The position numbers were made by a program, and so were the translations under genes. From positions 783,382-847,381 of the forward strand of contig CM030935.1 of assembly GCA_018136815.1 (NCBI GenBank): a DNA stretch of 64,000 nt, in the 5' to 3' direction. Source of the DNA: Isochrysis galbana. Taxonomy: Eukaryota; Haptophyta; Isochrysidales; Isochrysidaceae. Shown here piece by piece: positions 8,598 to 19,276 of this stretch. Under the pieces are notes generated by a model. The model saw nothing but the letters and a program-made list of their open reading frames with translations, was not told the origin of the DNA and ran no database searches. Positions within the stretch are counted from its first letter, which is position 1. Each line of letters starts with the position of its first letter.

Positions 8598-11500
8598 TAG
8601 GCCCAGGTCAATCCTTTTGCAAATTTTTCTGCAAGTTTGGGCGGCTGCTCCAACTTGTCACAAGTTTGGGCCCTCTCTACAAGTGAGCCACAAGTTTGGG
8701 GGCGGGCGACCCCCCTTTCTAATCGTATAACCCCCTATCTAGGAGTAAAATGCCCCCCCCTACAGTAGAATACAATATGGTCACGTTCCCCTGCCTTTTC
8801 ACAGAAAATTTTTCTTACTCACATAAACAAGACGTTTTATTAAGATAAACTGGGGTGCTCTTGTGCTCTTGATGTCAGGAGAATGAAAGCCCGCGGCGGC
8901 CGCACGCGCATGGCGGGCCGAGGAGGTGAGCCATGCCTGCCCCTTCCGCCTGCTGGTCTGCTGCACCCGTGCGCGAGCCCGTGGGCCCGCATCTCAACCC
9001 CTGCCTTTGCCCCTCACAGGTAAGCGCCATTGTACGCGAAGCCGCGTCGCGTCGCTCGCGGACGGCGATGAGGAAGGCGTCAGCGCTGAGCAGCGGTGCG
9101 CGCGCTTAGTTGAGGATGAGGAGAACGAGGAGAACGAGGAGGCGAGCGACAACGGCGGCGACAAGGCCATGGAGATGGAGACCGAGACCGACAGGGCTGG
9201 GACCGCGCCCTCGCGCCGCTCCACGAGCATCGTTGAGTCCGACGACAGCGACGGCAGCTACGACAACGACACGGGCATCGATGGCATCGACCTGACCAAG
9301 GCGGCGGAGGTGAGCGTCGGCGCAGAGATGTGGCACAAGAACCTGGGCAAGTGCACGGTCAAGCACACGGGCGCGGGCACCATGTACGCCACCACCGAGC
9401 TCGTGCAGGTGGAGTTCTTCTTGGTGGAGCAGCAAAAGATGTCTACTCGCTGGGTGCGGTCCTCGGAGCTCGAACAAAGAGATTCGGCGTCGACCTTAGG
9501 CGCGTCATCGAGCACCGCGAATTTTCCTTCCTCCTCCTTGGGGACGTCGAGGGACAACGGAGGGCCCTTGCACTCGCAAGGAAATGAAGTTGGCAATGTC
9601 CCGCCCCCGCTGGCAGCCATCGAGCGAGACCGACAGATGAGGCAGTTGCCTCCCCTCGGCTTGCGCCGCGCGCGGCAAGGCTCGGCGCGGAAGACACCCG
9701 AGCCCAAACAAGTCACGCCAACGGACCGCATCAAGGCTTACCCCGATGAGACCTTTACGCCGTCCGGCGCGAAGATATTTTGTCGGGCATGCAAGGAAGA
9801 GATCTCCTTGGTGTTCTCCATCTTCAAAGGTCACATTCTCTCGAACAAGCACACGTCGAACAAGGCTTTGTACTTCAAGGCAGAGGAGTCCAAGAACGAG
9901 CGGAAGTCCTTCATGGATGACTACTACGAGCAGTATCCGGACGAGGCCGGCAGCAGCGTCGATAGAGAGACAGTCGCCTTTCGTTGGGAGGTCGTCGAGG
10001 TTTGTCTAGAGAGCGGCATTCCGCTCGAGAGGGTGCAAGGGAGACTCAGAAAGTTACTCGAAAAAGGTGGGAGGGCGTTGTCAGAATCCTCGAATCTGAA
10101 GACATTCATTCCCAAGATTGAGACTAAGGAGATCGCGCTCGTGCAACAAGAGATCGCTGGACAATTTGTAACCATCACGTTCGACGGCACCACACGTATG
10201 GGGGAAGCAATGACCGTCTGCGGTCGGTTTGTCGATGCCAATTTCTCAGCGATCGGCAACCGCCTTCTATGTTTTAGTACGGTCGAAAGGCACATGGATG
10301 GGGTAGGGCTGTTTCGACACATCTCTAGCACCATGCGCAAGGTCAACTTGGAGCCTGATTGGGTTGTCGGGATCACGCGGGATAGCTGTTCCACTAACGG
10401 TGTGGCGTGCCAGAAGCTGTTGGACCTTTGTCCGAACGCTGTCGATATGTTGTGCGTCTCACACACCCTGCAGCACACAGGTGAGCATATGGAGCTAGCT
10501 GTTCTTGAAGACTTTTTGACACCGTGGCTAACGCTGATCTCTCACACCCAAATCGCTCGCACTCTATGGTTCGATATGATGCACGTCACGATGAAGGGGT
10601 ACTCAAAGATCCGCTGGTGGTCCCGCTGGGAAGTGATGAAGCAGTTGGCGGAGAATTTCGGCGATTTGCAAAGGTTCGTGGCCAAGCTGGAAGAGTGTGG
10701 CATTGGAGATGCTACGACTAAGGCGATGGCTCGAATTATCCGTACACAGGGACGGCAGCTGCAATTGGAGCTCGCCCTCGCCATGGATGTGGAGGTTCTG
10801 TGCACAACGACATACAAGCTTGAAGGCGATGGTCTCGAGATCCTGTTGGTGTATGAGGCTCTCGAGAGTATCCGTCGCCGTGGGCGCACCATGGGTGAGG
10901 AAGCCTCTGACCTGCCCAACATCGCAAGCTTGTTGCGTGCCGGTGCAAAGCTGGATGTAGGCACCAAAACCAATGAGTACTATGAAGCTCCCTACCACCG
11001 CTGGTTTAAGGGTGTGATCTCGCATGTGCCGGACGCCCGTCAGCGCGGAGGTTGGGTGATTACGTATGACGATGGCACGACGTTAGGTGTGTTTGATGAA
11101 CAGGAGATGCGACGGGCAATCGACGCAACTGCTTTGCCTGAATGGTCATTGCTTGTGCAGCAGGTACGAGGCGCTTTTCAGTATCTCGAAGATCGGCTCA
11201 ATGATCAGTGTGCCTCTCCATATCACTGCGGAGAGCAGCACCGGCGCACCGGGCTCTTGCGTGCATTCAACCCCGCCTTTGCCAATAACAAGGTGGATGC
11301 AATTTGGGTGCATCGGCTGGTCGAGATCCCTGCATTTGGCCATTTACCTTCCGTGCGACAAAGGTTGCTGGATGAGCTTCCCGCGTACCTGGCCGCCTGT
11401 GATGGGACTACGATCGATCATTCGGAGGTCCCAACGTTCACACGGGAAGTTCTTGCTTGGTGGTCATCCAACCACACCAAGTTCCCAACGTGGGCGAAAG

Positions 11501-12014
11501 CAGCAAGGATTGCGTTCAGCATGACTCCTAATTCGGCTGCGTGTGAGAGAGTGTTTTCATTGCTTGCCAAGATGTTTGGGCCCGATCGCTCGTCTTCTTT
11601 GGCGGACCAACTTTCGGCGGCGTTGATGTTGCGTTACAACAACAACCAACGTGACAAAGTCCCAATGTGAATGAGAATAAGTGTGTCGTTTGTAGTTTGT
11701 AGTGTTACCGTGTTGTATGTAGTATTGTGTGATGTGAATGCCTCAATGACGAACAAACATGTATTAGCACAGGCCTATACTACTACTAATGGTGCACGGG
11801 GTGGGGACCGTCGGACCGTCGGGCACGCAATGCGCGAGTACGCCGGCAGTTTTTTTGCGTCCCTAAGGGAAACGTGCTGCGGACTGCGGACGTACTTGCC
11901 GCACGACAACTTGCGAAAAGAATTATCACAAGTTTGGGTCATCGGCTTCAAGAATCCCGCAAGTTCGGCCGACAAGTTTGGGCGACTTTTGCTAAAAGGA
12001 TTGACCTGGGCCTA
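8598..12014 (+). mobile_element. complete hAT DNA transposon, 3417 bp
   Basis: Exact 8-bp duplications GAGAGAGG (8590-8597 and 12015-12022) flank inverted ends TAGGCCCAGGTCAATCCTTT. Both ends carry subterminal copies of CAAGTTTGGG (about 8631-8700 and 11930-11980), as expected for transposase-binding sites in hAT elements. The only gene inside is an apparently intact transposase. The perfect target duplication points to recent insertion. Confidence 0.93.
8883..11670 (+). CDS. hAT transposase (BED finger and C-terminal dimerisation domain)
   Basis: Modelled as exon 8883-8925 plus exon 9020-11670. The 94-base intron starts GTGAGC and ends CTCACAG and gives a product of about 897 residues starting MKARGGRTRMAGRGGKRHC. 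Without splicing the downstream frame has no nearby ATG. It has an acidic N-terminal region, a BED-type finger (FCRACKEEISLVFSIFKGH with a second H in ILSNKH), the transposase core around ITFDGTTRMG (first catalytic Asp candidate) and ITRDSCSTNG, and a hAT C-terminal dimerisation region (NSAACERVFSLLAKMFGPDR). It cuts and pastes the element by binding the terminal and subterminal repeats. The frame is uninterrupted, so it may be active. Confidence 0.88.
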
Positions 12015-12022
12015 GAGAGAGG

Positions 12023-12851
12023 GAGAGGGGGGAATTTGCGCGGATTTTGCGCCTTAGGCGCTGAATGTCGCTACCTTCACAAGTACGCGCAACTAACCCG
12101 CCTCCCGCGCCGAGCCAACGCGCTGATCACTTACGCACTTACGTTCAACCCCACTCTCGGATACCCAGGTGAAGGACCGATCACCATCGTCACATACAAC
12201 ATGAACGGCGCCGGGCACGGCGCCCTAGGATCGGTGCTCACCCAGGCAAGGAAAGCGAGGGTAGACATCCTACTCCTCCAAGAGCTCCACGCCTACGCGG
12301 ACGGTAGACACCTCCGAGCATGCATGACCGCCAAGGCTCTAGGTTGGCAAATGGTGCAAGCACCGGCCAACACCTCAGACCCGGCGAGTGGGGTAGGCAT
12401 AGCGATACGCGACTCCTCCCTAAGAGTTAAACTGTTACCAGACACAGCTGAGACGTTGATTGAAGGAAGATGTCTCCGAGCTAGATGCGTCATAGACTCT
12501 AAAGAATTGGAAATAATATCTATATATCTAAGCGCTTTGCCTAACTTAAGAGCCACTCAAACAGAAGCATTGAGGGCGTGCCCCGTGGGGAACGAATACG
12601 ACACCCTCTTGGGGGGAGACTTTAACTGCGTCGAAAACGTGGACACTGACACGAGGAAACAAGAAAGCCAAGAAGGATACGGAAACACCCACGGTCTCCG
12701 GTTGAGACGCACCATGAATGAGATAGGTCTAATAGACGCATACAATCTAGTAAACGGTAACAAACTGGGAGGCTTCACACGACTCTCGGGCACCGTACAC
12801 ACACGGATAGATAGAATATACACACCCATGACACGTGACCCAACCACCTAA
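12023..12851 (+). CDS. LINE ORF fragment: CCCH-like finger plus APE-type endonuclease
   Basis: The frame reads FCALGAECRYLHKY (the C-x5-C-x3-H end of a CCCH finger; the first Cys would lie upstream). It then shows the exonuclease-endonuclease-phosphatase fold: TIVTYNMNGAG, ILLLQELHA (catalytic Glu), GVGIAIR, LLGGDFNCV (Asp/Asn pair) and RIDRIYTP. The usual final SDH motif is missing; the frame ends soon after RIDRIYTPMTRDPTT and the LINE tail follows. In APE-type LINEs this enzyme nicks the target DNA to prime reverse transcription. Its upstream start was removed by the hAT insertion. Confidence 0.75.
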
Positions 12852-13109
12852 ACACAGCCGAGAGGACGCTACACATGAGAGAGAAAGACCAAAAGGCCTG
12901 CCCGGACCCCACACTCCAAACCAGACCTCAGGTAGTGCACCGAGGTCGGACCCCGGAAACCGATGAAAAAGGAAAGAAGGGGGGCAGGGGCAGGGGAGGA
13001 GGTGGAGGGAGGGGAGATAAGGGTAAGGGCGATGGAAATAGAGCGGAGGAATCCCGTAGACGGTAGGTGTATAGCCCTGAATCTTCAGATTTTTTTTTGT
13101 CTGGCGCCG

Positions 13110-13128
13110 CGCTTTCGCTTTCGCGGTG

Positions 13129-13173
<45 letters not shown>

Positions 13174-13870
13174 GCCCCCCCCCCCCCCCGCACCCACCCC
13201 CTCCCTCCCTCCCTCCCTCTTGCCCTTGAGCTTCTCCTACCGTGCCGGCTCTTTCATCTTGCCGGCCTTGATTCGCTGCTGCTTCATCCTCAGCCGACAT
13301 GGGCAGGTTTACACTATTTTTGTTTTTGGCCTCAAAAAAACCACTGTTTCTCTTTCTGACAGCTTTCACATGTAAATAGGATCAACCAGTAAACAGTAAA
13401 GTCGTCGTCGTCGTCGGAGTGTCCGGGGAGTCGAGAGTCGAGAGAGAGCGGAAAGAGTAGAAAGGGGTACTCCTACTACTAGAATGTACCAGGCAGCATC
13501 TCTCTCTCTGGAAGAGCCGAGCGGGAGAAGAGGTGCGGGCGAGAGAACGAAGAGCGGGAGAAGAGTGGACGAAAGAAAAGAAGAAGAGAGAGAGAGAAGA
13601 GGAGGGGGAGGGCGGGTGGGGGAGGGAGGGACGAGCGAGCCGATGGACCTTCATATCATAATATACAATAAGAGACGAATATAAAGAGAGGGAGAGAGGC
13701 TGTCTCTCTCCCTCACCTCCTGTTCCTCTCTCCCTCCTCGCCTCCACTCTCTCTCTCGAGTCTCTCCTCCTCCCCCCTCTCTTGTCTCTCTCTCTCCCTC
13801 CCCTCTCGTATGCAGGAAGAGAAAAGGGGGGGGGGGGGGGGGAGTTAAAAAGTAGAGAAGAGAGGGAGAA
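13110..13870. repeat. low-complexity CT, C and GA tracts
   Basis: (CT)n at about 13130-13172, a run of about 15 C at 13175-13190, TCCC repeats, then a purine-rich block (13484-13620) and CT/GA tracts up to the carrier gene. Open frames here are low-complexity artefacts. Such tracts precede several genes in this window. Confidence 0.8.
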
Positions 13871-13971
13871 GAGAGAGAGTGAGAGAAAGAAGGGGAGACC
13901 ATGAGAAGAGTACAAGCCTCCGCCGGCCCGCGACCCCGCCACAGCCGCTGGTGGCTAGGGGGCAGGCCGGG

Positions 13972-15162
13972 ATGGGGAGGGGGGAAGCGCCGTCCAGCTC
14001 AGCCTCGCACATGCTCGCCGGCGCGGGGGCCGGCTTCTTCGTCACCGCCTTCCTCCACCCGCTCGACTTGATCAAGACGAGGATGCACGTGCAGGAGATC
14101 GGTGGGCGGAGGTTGCCTCACTACTCGAACCTGTGGCACGCCATGCGCACGATCCTGCGCCTCGAGGGTGTATCTGGGCTATACCAAGGCGTTGCTCCCA
14201 ACATGTTCGGCTCGACCTCCTCATGGGCGATGTATATGTTCCTTTACAATGGCCTGAAGGCGGAGCTCTCGCATAGAACAGAAGAGAGGCCACCAGAGCA
14301 GCGCTGGTCTCCGAGCTGGATTTACTTGGCCGCTGCGACAGCCTCGGGCACGGCCGTCTCTCTCATTATGCATCCTGTTTTCACCATCAAGACCCGCTTG
14401 CAGCTTCAGCTCGCTGCTGCACCAGCAAAAGTGGGTGCGCATGAGGGCGAGCTTGCCGACCTCGTGCCGATGGCAAAGCGCGACAACTACGCCAATGGGC
14501 TGGTGGCTGCTCGCCGGATTCTGCGCGAGGAAGGCCTCTTATCACTCTATCGGGGCATTGGGCCGTCCCTGGTCCTAGTCTCACACGGATCCATCCAGTT
14601 TCTTAGCTATGAGCATTGCAAATCATTCTTCGGTGAGCAGCTCGTTGATGGCCCAATATTAACGCGAGCCAAGGCCGTGGACGTGCATTTTATGAAGGGC
14701 TTGCTTGCGCTCTGCAACAAGACGAAAGGCCCGGGCTCCAAGGTCGTCTGCACAACCTTTGACGTCCCCCCCTCCCTCCACCCTTCCTCCAAATCAAATC
14801 AATTTGTAGGTCGGCTCAACCGTATTTCGCGCCCTCAAGATGATCCAGAGACTGACGCTAAGTTGGCGAGGCTCACGGGAGTGCAGTTCACGGCCGCGGC
14901 AGGCATTTCGAAGGTGGTTGCCACCCTCGTGACGTATCCGTACCAAGTTGTTCGCTCGATCCTGCAGCAGCGCGCTGTGGTAGGAGACGATGCACTTCGC
15001 AACTTGACTATGAGCGGCACCATGCGGCACTTGTGGCAAACGGAACGACTTCTGGGCTTTTATCGCGGCATTGTACCACACATACTCAGGTCCACACCTC
15101 AAGCATCAATCACGCTAGTCGCTTATGAGTATCTACATAGAGTGATCATTCGAGACTCTTAG
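13972..15162 (+). CDS. mitochondrial carrier (SLC25 family, folate/FAD or pyrimidine-nucleotide type)
   Basis: About 396 residues from ATG 13972. The three carrier signatures are present in order: HPLDLIKTRMHVQE, HPVFTIKTRLQLQ and YPYQVVRSILQQR. Matching second-half motifs are GVSGLYQGVAPN, GLLSLYRGIGPS and RLLGFYRGIVPH. The third signature YPYQVVR and the phrase SHGSIQFLSYE are closest to the SLC25A32/FLX1 branch, which moves folate or FAD into mitochondria; pyrimidine-nucleotide carriers are an alternative. The loop between helices 4 and 5 is about 45 residues longer than usual (around NKTKGPGSKVVCTTFDVPPS). It contains TTTGTAG before GTCGGC, so an in-frame retained intron is possible. The frame is intact. 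Confidence 0.88.
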   Translation: MGRGEAPSSSASHMLAGAGAGFFVTAFLHPLDLIKTRMHVQEIGGRRLPHYSNLWHAMRTILRLEGVSGLYQGVAPNMFGSTSSWAMYMFLYNGLKAELSHRTEERPPEQRWSPSWIYLAAATASGTAVSLIMHPVFTIKTRLQLQLAAAPAKVGAHEGELADLVPMAKRDNYANGLVAARRILREEGLLSLYRGIGPSLVLVSHGSIQFLSYEHCKSFFGEQLVDGPILTRAKAVDVHFMKGLLALCNKTKGPGSKVVCTTFDVPPSLHPSSKSNQFVGRLNRISRPQDDPETDAKLARLTGVQFTAAAGISKVVATLVTYPYQVVRSILQQRAVVGDDALRNLTMSGTMRHLWQTERLLGFYRGIVPHILRSTPQASITLVAYEYLHRVIIRDS

Positions 15163-15299
15163 AAAAAATCGTGAAGTAGCTAGCTACTATAGGTACTAGT
15201 TGGATCTAAGTGTGCAAATAAAAAATACTACTAATGCGTACGATGATAATTTCCTCTACGCCAACCCCAATAGCCACTAGCCACTAGCCATTAGCAGCG

Positions 15300-15515
15300 A
15301 ATTCGAACACAACTTCTCGTCAGCCCCGGATTCCCCCCTTGCCTGACGAGCCATGTGTCCGAGTGATGTCGGGGGGAGGGGCACTGCCCCCTCCCGTCGA
15401 TATCGATATTTGTCCTCCCTCGTAGTGCACGCACCGACCCTCCGCCCCCCAGCTGTCGCATTCGCGATGTCTCAAAAAAAAGTCTAAAGATTCAGGGCTA
15501 CACACCTACCAGAGA
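15300..15515 (-). repeat. tail repeats shared with 44343-44530 and 61640-61889
   Basis: In minus sense it reads from TAGGTGTGTAGCCCTGAATC with a T run into GGGTCGGTGCGTGCACT, CACTCGGACACATGGCTCGT and an AAGTTGTGTTCGAATT end. The same order of landmarks is seen at 61700-61850 (+) and 44400-44520 (-). At 61640-61889 this is the 3' tail of a target-duplicated SINE-like element. Confidence 0.6.
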
Positions 15516-16033
15516 CCCGGTAATTATAATTAGAACCTCTCCGCTGTCATCGCCCTCACATCCTGTTGGCTGTTGGGGTAGTGGTGGAGATGTAGATGGA
15601 GCTATGGATCTTTATTTACCTTTACTAGCCAAAGTATGAACATGAGGAGTGGGGGAGGTCACGTCCCGTCGAATATGGGACGCCGTAGAAAGAAAAGAAA
15701 AAAAACCTTTTAATATTCTCGCCTCCCCCGCGGCACTGACTCGCATATTCGTAGCCACGCCCCCTTCCCTTTCTCTCCCTCATTCCCCGCCTTGCGGCAA
15801 CTCCCCTCGTGCTCTACTTAGGGGCTCGGGATACGTGGGGGGTCCGAGCGGAGCGGTGTGCACCTGTCCTCAGTGGCGTGTTCTCCGCTCCCTCCTGTGC
15901 TACTGAGTGACCTGTTTATTTATAGAGTTGCTTCAAGGTCCATTGGCTTTACGTGCGCGGCTTTCCACTTAGATGGCCTATATTGATCTATCGCCTTCTC
16001 CGATGGTGAGTTCCCGCGGGCCGACGCTTCTTG

Positions 16034-16300
16034 TTATGCGAGTCTTTCGGCGAGGCCAAGGGCTTTTGCTACGAGCCGGGAGTTCTCGCTCAGTTTTAGT
16101 CTACCTTTCTCGTTATCAATGAAGACGGGGGTGCTGAGTTCTAGCGGTTTCTTGAGTTTGGGCTTTCTCCCTTGAGCGGCTTTATGCGTGTGTACAGAGC
16201 AATGCGCTGTTGGCGGGGTAAGGCCCCTGACTAATGTGGTGAATCTCACTAGTGTAGACTCCAGCCAGGATAGGTATGTAGTGGTACTCATATGACTCAA
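16034..16300 (-). pseudogene. fragment of LINE ORF2 C-terminal end
   Basis: The peptide with LESTLVRFTTLVRG, QGRKPKLKKPLELSTPVFID and LKLSENSRLVAKALG aligns by eye with the C-terminal end at 45335-45620 (ERFTKLCGALTF, MGRQPKKRVDVGDFRPVYE, TPSEELRSLAARLG) and with 22990-23157. It lies downstream of the reverse-transcriptase zinc-binding domain in this LINE family. Here it sits behind ORF1 with the enzyme region deleted. Confidence 0.6.
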
Positions 16301-16657
16301 ATTCGACTCTGTAGAAGTCTCTTAGTATGTGTTTCCACGCTATCACGTATACGGATAAAGGTACCCAGCTTTCTAGGACCAGTCCTAGAAACTAGGACGG
16401 ACTTTGCTAGGTGAGAGCATGAGCATACCATGTCATTTTGTCCCAACCCTTGGCTATTGAGTTACCACATGCATGTCCTCATTAAATGTTCCAAGTGTAC
16501 CTAGGCACCATTCCCTCAGCAACACCAAGTTTTGTGACGCGTTTGCGGGTCACCTAGTCGGAATTGCTGCTTGTCCTAGAAACGGGAGAAATGGCTGATA
16601 CCACCCAATGGGGAGCTCTTCTACCCATGGTCCCCAGGAGATGAAATGTGGATTTGA

Positions 16658-17668
16658 CTATTCGTCGTTGTTTATCCAGTTGTACTTTCTTATATCCCAC
16701 GGGGGCTTACGGAGCCTTTGGGATCCCATTCTAAGTCCTTGGAATTTGTCGGCGTTGGTCCTGCCGCCCGTCGCTTTCTCGTGCAGCTCCACCCATTGTA
16801 GGCCGTTCTTGTTGATTTTCTCATCGATTGCTTCAACTTTTACGCGGACCGGGATGTCGGTTTGGATGATGCGGAGGGTGGTGTTGTCACCGTAGCGCTC
16901 TTTGAATTGTTGAGCGCAGTCCTCATTCACGGCGATGTGCCATGGCCCGCGGATGGACCGGGCCCAGAAGTCCGGCTCCGGGTCAACTCCTTCGAGCTCC
17001 AAGAGGAGCTCTACGATCGCGGCGTAGACGGTGGCGTCCTGAAAAGTGTAGTCTCCCTCTTGGTGAAAGGACAGCTCGTATGTTGCGTCCGACTCGGTGT
17101 AGCCTTGCTCCTCATCTGAGGGCGGCTCCTGAGTGGCAGGGGAGGTCGGGGTATGTGAGGCCATGGGTGGGTCCGATCGAGCGTGTGGCAGAGAAGTGTG
17201 GTGTGCGCCTCTAGGCGCACCCAAGCAGACTCCATTTTGTGTGGTCATGTGCTGTGGTGTTGGGGGATCAGTGCCATTGTGCGTTTTGCTGTTGGTGTTG
17301 GATTTGTGCCCATAAGGGCCACCCGGTCTCGGGCCGCGCTGCCGGGGCAGCGCGGCCGTCCCTAGGGTGGGAGAGGCCTCTGCCATAAGCATAAGGCATG
17401 CCTGGTGGCTGTGTTGTTCGTCTTGTGTGGTTCTGGTCCTCTGTATTCTACAGCTTGTGGCCCACCATGGGGAGGGCCAGCATGGCTGCAGTGGCTGATG
17501 TGGCCGGGGCCACGGGCCGTGCGGCGCGACCGGGGTCGCGCTCACCTGCTCGGCCTCTGCGGGCGGACGCGGTCGCTTCGCCAGCGACAGCTCCATGGGT
17601 GCTGGAGGGGCGCCCGCGGCGGGGTGCCCGAAGGAGAGGGGGGGCGCGTCGGCGTCGGCGCGCTCCAT
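16658..17668 (-). CDS. LINE ORF1 protein
   Basis: About 336 residues from MERADADAPPLSFGHP. A Pro-rich, charged N-terminal part contains KRPRPPAEAEQV. It is followed by a conserved folded part with LLLELEGVDPEPDFWAR, DNTTLRIIQTDIPVRVKVEA and WVELHEKATGGRT. Related N-termini occur at 34153-33827 and 27133-25010, and a related middle part at 45882-47099. By position it is the RNA-binding ORF1 product; no zinc knuckle or RRM is evident by eye. Its ATG lies 4-5 bases after the terminal hairpin. Confidence 0.65.
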   Translation of the reverse strand: MERADADAPPLSFGHPAAGAPPAPMELSLAKRPRPPAEAEQVSATPVAPHGPWPRPHQPLQPCWPSPWWATSCRIQRTRTTQDEQHSHQACLMLMAEASPTLGTAALPRQRGPRPGGPYGHKSNTNSKTHNGTDPPTPQHMTTQNGVCLGAPRGAHHTSLPHARSDPPMASHTPTSPATQEPPSDEEQGYTESDATYELSFHQEGDYTFQDATVYAAIVELLLELEGVDPEPDFWARSIRGPWHIAVNEDCAQQFKERYGDNTTLRIIQTDIPVRVKVEAIDEKINKNGLQWVELHEKATGGRTNADKFQGLRMGSQRLRKPPWDIRKYNWINNDE

Positions 17669-17760
17669 GGCGACCAAGTATAAACTTAGTTGCCGTAGAA
17701 AGAAAAGATGCGCAAGACACAAGACTGGCGAGTGTTAACGTTTATGCACTGGGGTTCTGG

Positions 17761-17970
17761 ACTAATCTTATGATTGGTCGCCATGGAGGGGGGCCTCGTG
17801 CCCCCCCCACTCTCTCGACTCCCCTCATGGGGGGCGAGAACCATCCACCCCCCTGCGCTGCCTCTTGGCATGTAGGGGGGACTCACCCAGACTGCCCACT
17901 GCCCAGACTCTCCTTGAGAGTCGGGCACAGATCGCACGCCGCGCACAGTGTGAGAAAAAGTCCCGCTGGG
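17761..17970 (+). mobile_element. SINE-like element with hairpin head ACTAATC/GATTGGT
   Basis: The stem ACTAATC-TTAT-GATTGGT (one G-T pair) is followed by ATG at 17783 and hairpin 2 (six G, C, then GCCCCC). It is nearly identical to the copy at 39047 over about 200 bp. The 3' limit is unclear; it runs toward the oppositely oriented copy ending near 18090. Its head lies 70 bp from the head of the LINE 15698-17691, in divergent orientation. Confidence 0.6.
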
Positions 17971-18089
17971 GGACAATAAGAAAAAACTGGGCTCAAGCAG
18001 ACAAGTCCCCGGCACCCGGGGAGACAGCCGCGAGAGGCGAGGCGGGAGAGGAGAATTCTCTCGGGGGAGGATTAGAGAGGGTGAGGGCA

Positions 18090-18529
18090 TGGCGAAACAA
18101 CGCGGCGCGTCGCCATGCGGCGCGCCACGGCCTGCTCTCAGAGGTCCTTCAGGGGCGCCCAAACAAAGGGCCAGCAAGGGCAGCTCAGGGGGCAGTGGAG
18201 GCTGGGGCTCAGCCCCTGGCCCCCCCTGCCTCTCCCTCGCTCGCCTCGCCGGCCCTGGGTGCCGCCCAGAGGCCCCTGTCTGCCTGGCGACCAGGGATGG
18301 GGGGGGGGAAGTCAGTATGAGAGCAGGCCCATGCGGGCCTGGGAGTGCGGCTCGCGGCCCGCGCCCACGAAGGGTCTGGGTCAGATTGTTGAATGCTCAG
18401 CCCCTGCCAGAAGGCACGGGCTGAGGTTGATTGTACGGGCCCACCCCGGGGGGTGTCCGCGATGGAGAGGGGAGAGGGGGGGCCGCGAGGCGCGAGGCCC
18501 CCATTGACCCCCACTTATAAAAGTAGGTT
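18090..18529 (-). mobile_element. SINE-like element with hairpin head CCTACTT/AAGTGGG
   Basis: Minus sense: AACCTACTT-TTAT-AAGTGGG, ATG at 18504. Hairpin 4 has arms CTCAGCCCGTGCC and GGCAGGGGCTGAG, and the body is the common one (GGGGCTGAGCCCC; GGGCCAGCAAGG) ending near CGCGCCGCATGGCGACGCGC. Compared with the copies at 8161 and 63236, the hairpin-4 closing pairs have changed on both sides. Confidence 0.7.
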
Positions 18530-18729
18530 GAGTATGCAAACTACTAGCGTGCTGAGGGCATGAGCCTGAGCAAGCGCAGAGCAGGGCGACGCAGAGCGTG
18601 AGGGGAGGAGGATAGCCTGAGCGGGCGGGCGTGATAGAGATATGGAGGGCTGCAAAGAGATCTACAAACTAGTGAGAGCGAGCGAGCAACTGAAAAAGAG
18701 AATAGCGAGAGCACCAGACTGAGTTGAGT

Positions 18730-19010
18730 GGGTGTGGCGCTCCCCGCCTTTCCGAAGCGTGCTTCTTCGAGAGATGGCAGGTGGAGTATGAGGCTCTCTC
18801 TACCGGGGGTGGCTCCGACGCTTGTCCTCTCACTCTCTCCACTGTGCCCTCTGTGGAGGAGTGGAGGAGTCCGTGCACTCCGTGGTACAGTGTGTGTCTC
18901 TGTGTCTCAGTATCAAATGGATGCTCTCCTTGCTCTTTAGGCATCGCGTTCCTCCGACGCCAAAAACTCACACATCGCGAATTGTGTGTTCCCGCCTCCT
19001 TACCCCGTAA
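18730..19010 (+). pseudogene. LINE reverse-transcriptase zinc-binding (zf-RVT-like) fragment
   Basis: The frame reads HCALCGGVEESVHSVVQCVS, a C-x2-C-x7-H-x4-C pattern typical of the zinc-binding region after LINE reverse transcriptases. No polymerase motifs lie upstream. It is degenerate and adjoins a probable 3' region of the monooxygenase gene. Confidence 0.45.
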
Positions 19011-19276
19011 AGCGGAATGCGTATGGAATTACTCTTCCAACTGATAGCCGATCGCTCCCGATCCCAAATGCGAGTACACTAGATGCTTGGATCCTCATCG
19101 AGCGTACGAGAGCCAAGAAAGGCAAAGTTCGAACGAGTGACGTGAATGCTCCCGTGGCCCATCTACTCAGAGAGCTCCTACTCAGCTTACAACGCGTGAA
19201 AGATGGATCGTTCCCGAATTTCCCAGGTCCTGAATCGCGGAAGCGAGTTGGAGTACCCAGGAACGAAAGCGATGAC

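Larger units (their letters stand above)
8161..13100 (+). mobile_element. hairpin-headed LINE derivative with APE endonuclease, split by a hAT transposon
   Basis: The left part (8161-8589) is the structured module: stem CCTACTT-TTAT-AAGTGGG, ATG at 8184, then three more hairpins including CCCAGCCCCTGCC/GGCAGGGGCTGGG (about 8249-8279). The hAT 8598-12014 sits inside. The right part (12023-13100) carries a CCCH-like finger, an APE-type endonuclease and a 3' tail with TAGCCCTGAATCTTCAG and a T run. No reverse transcriptase lies between endonuclease and tail, so the copy is internally deleted. No target duplication was found by eye. Confidence 0.65.
15698..17691 (-). mobile_element. LINE copy, 1994 bp, with 16-bp target-site duplication and terminal hairpin
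   Basis: The duplication GCCGTAGAAAGAAAAG (15682-15697 and 17692-17707) fixes both ends. In minus sense it starts AACTAAGT-TTAT-ACTTGGT, the ATG of ORF1 follows (17668), and it ends GGCGAGAATATTAAAAGG plus a T run. Inside are ORF1 (16658-17668) and a piece of the reverse-transcriptase C-terminal extension (16034-16300). Endonuclease and polymerase are absent, so the copy is internally deleted and non-autonomous. The near-perfect duplication suggests recent insertion. Confidence 0.88.

Noticed and set aside
12963-13942. Ser/Leu- and Arg/Glu-rich frames
   Set aside because: They lie in (CT)n, (GA)n and C-run tracts and read open in several frames on both strands.
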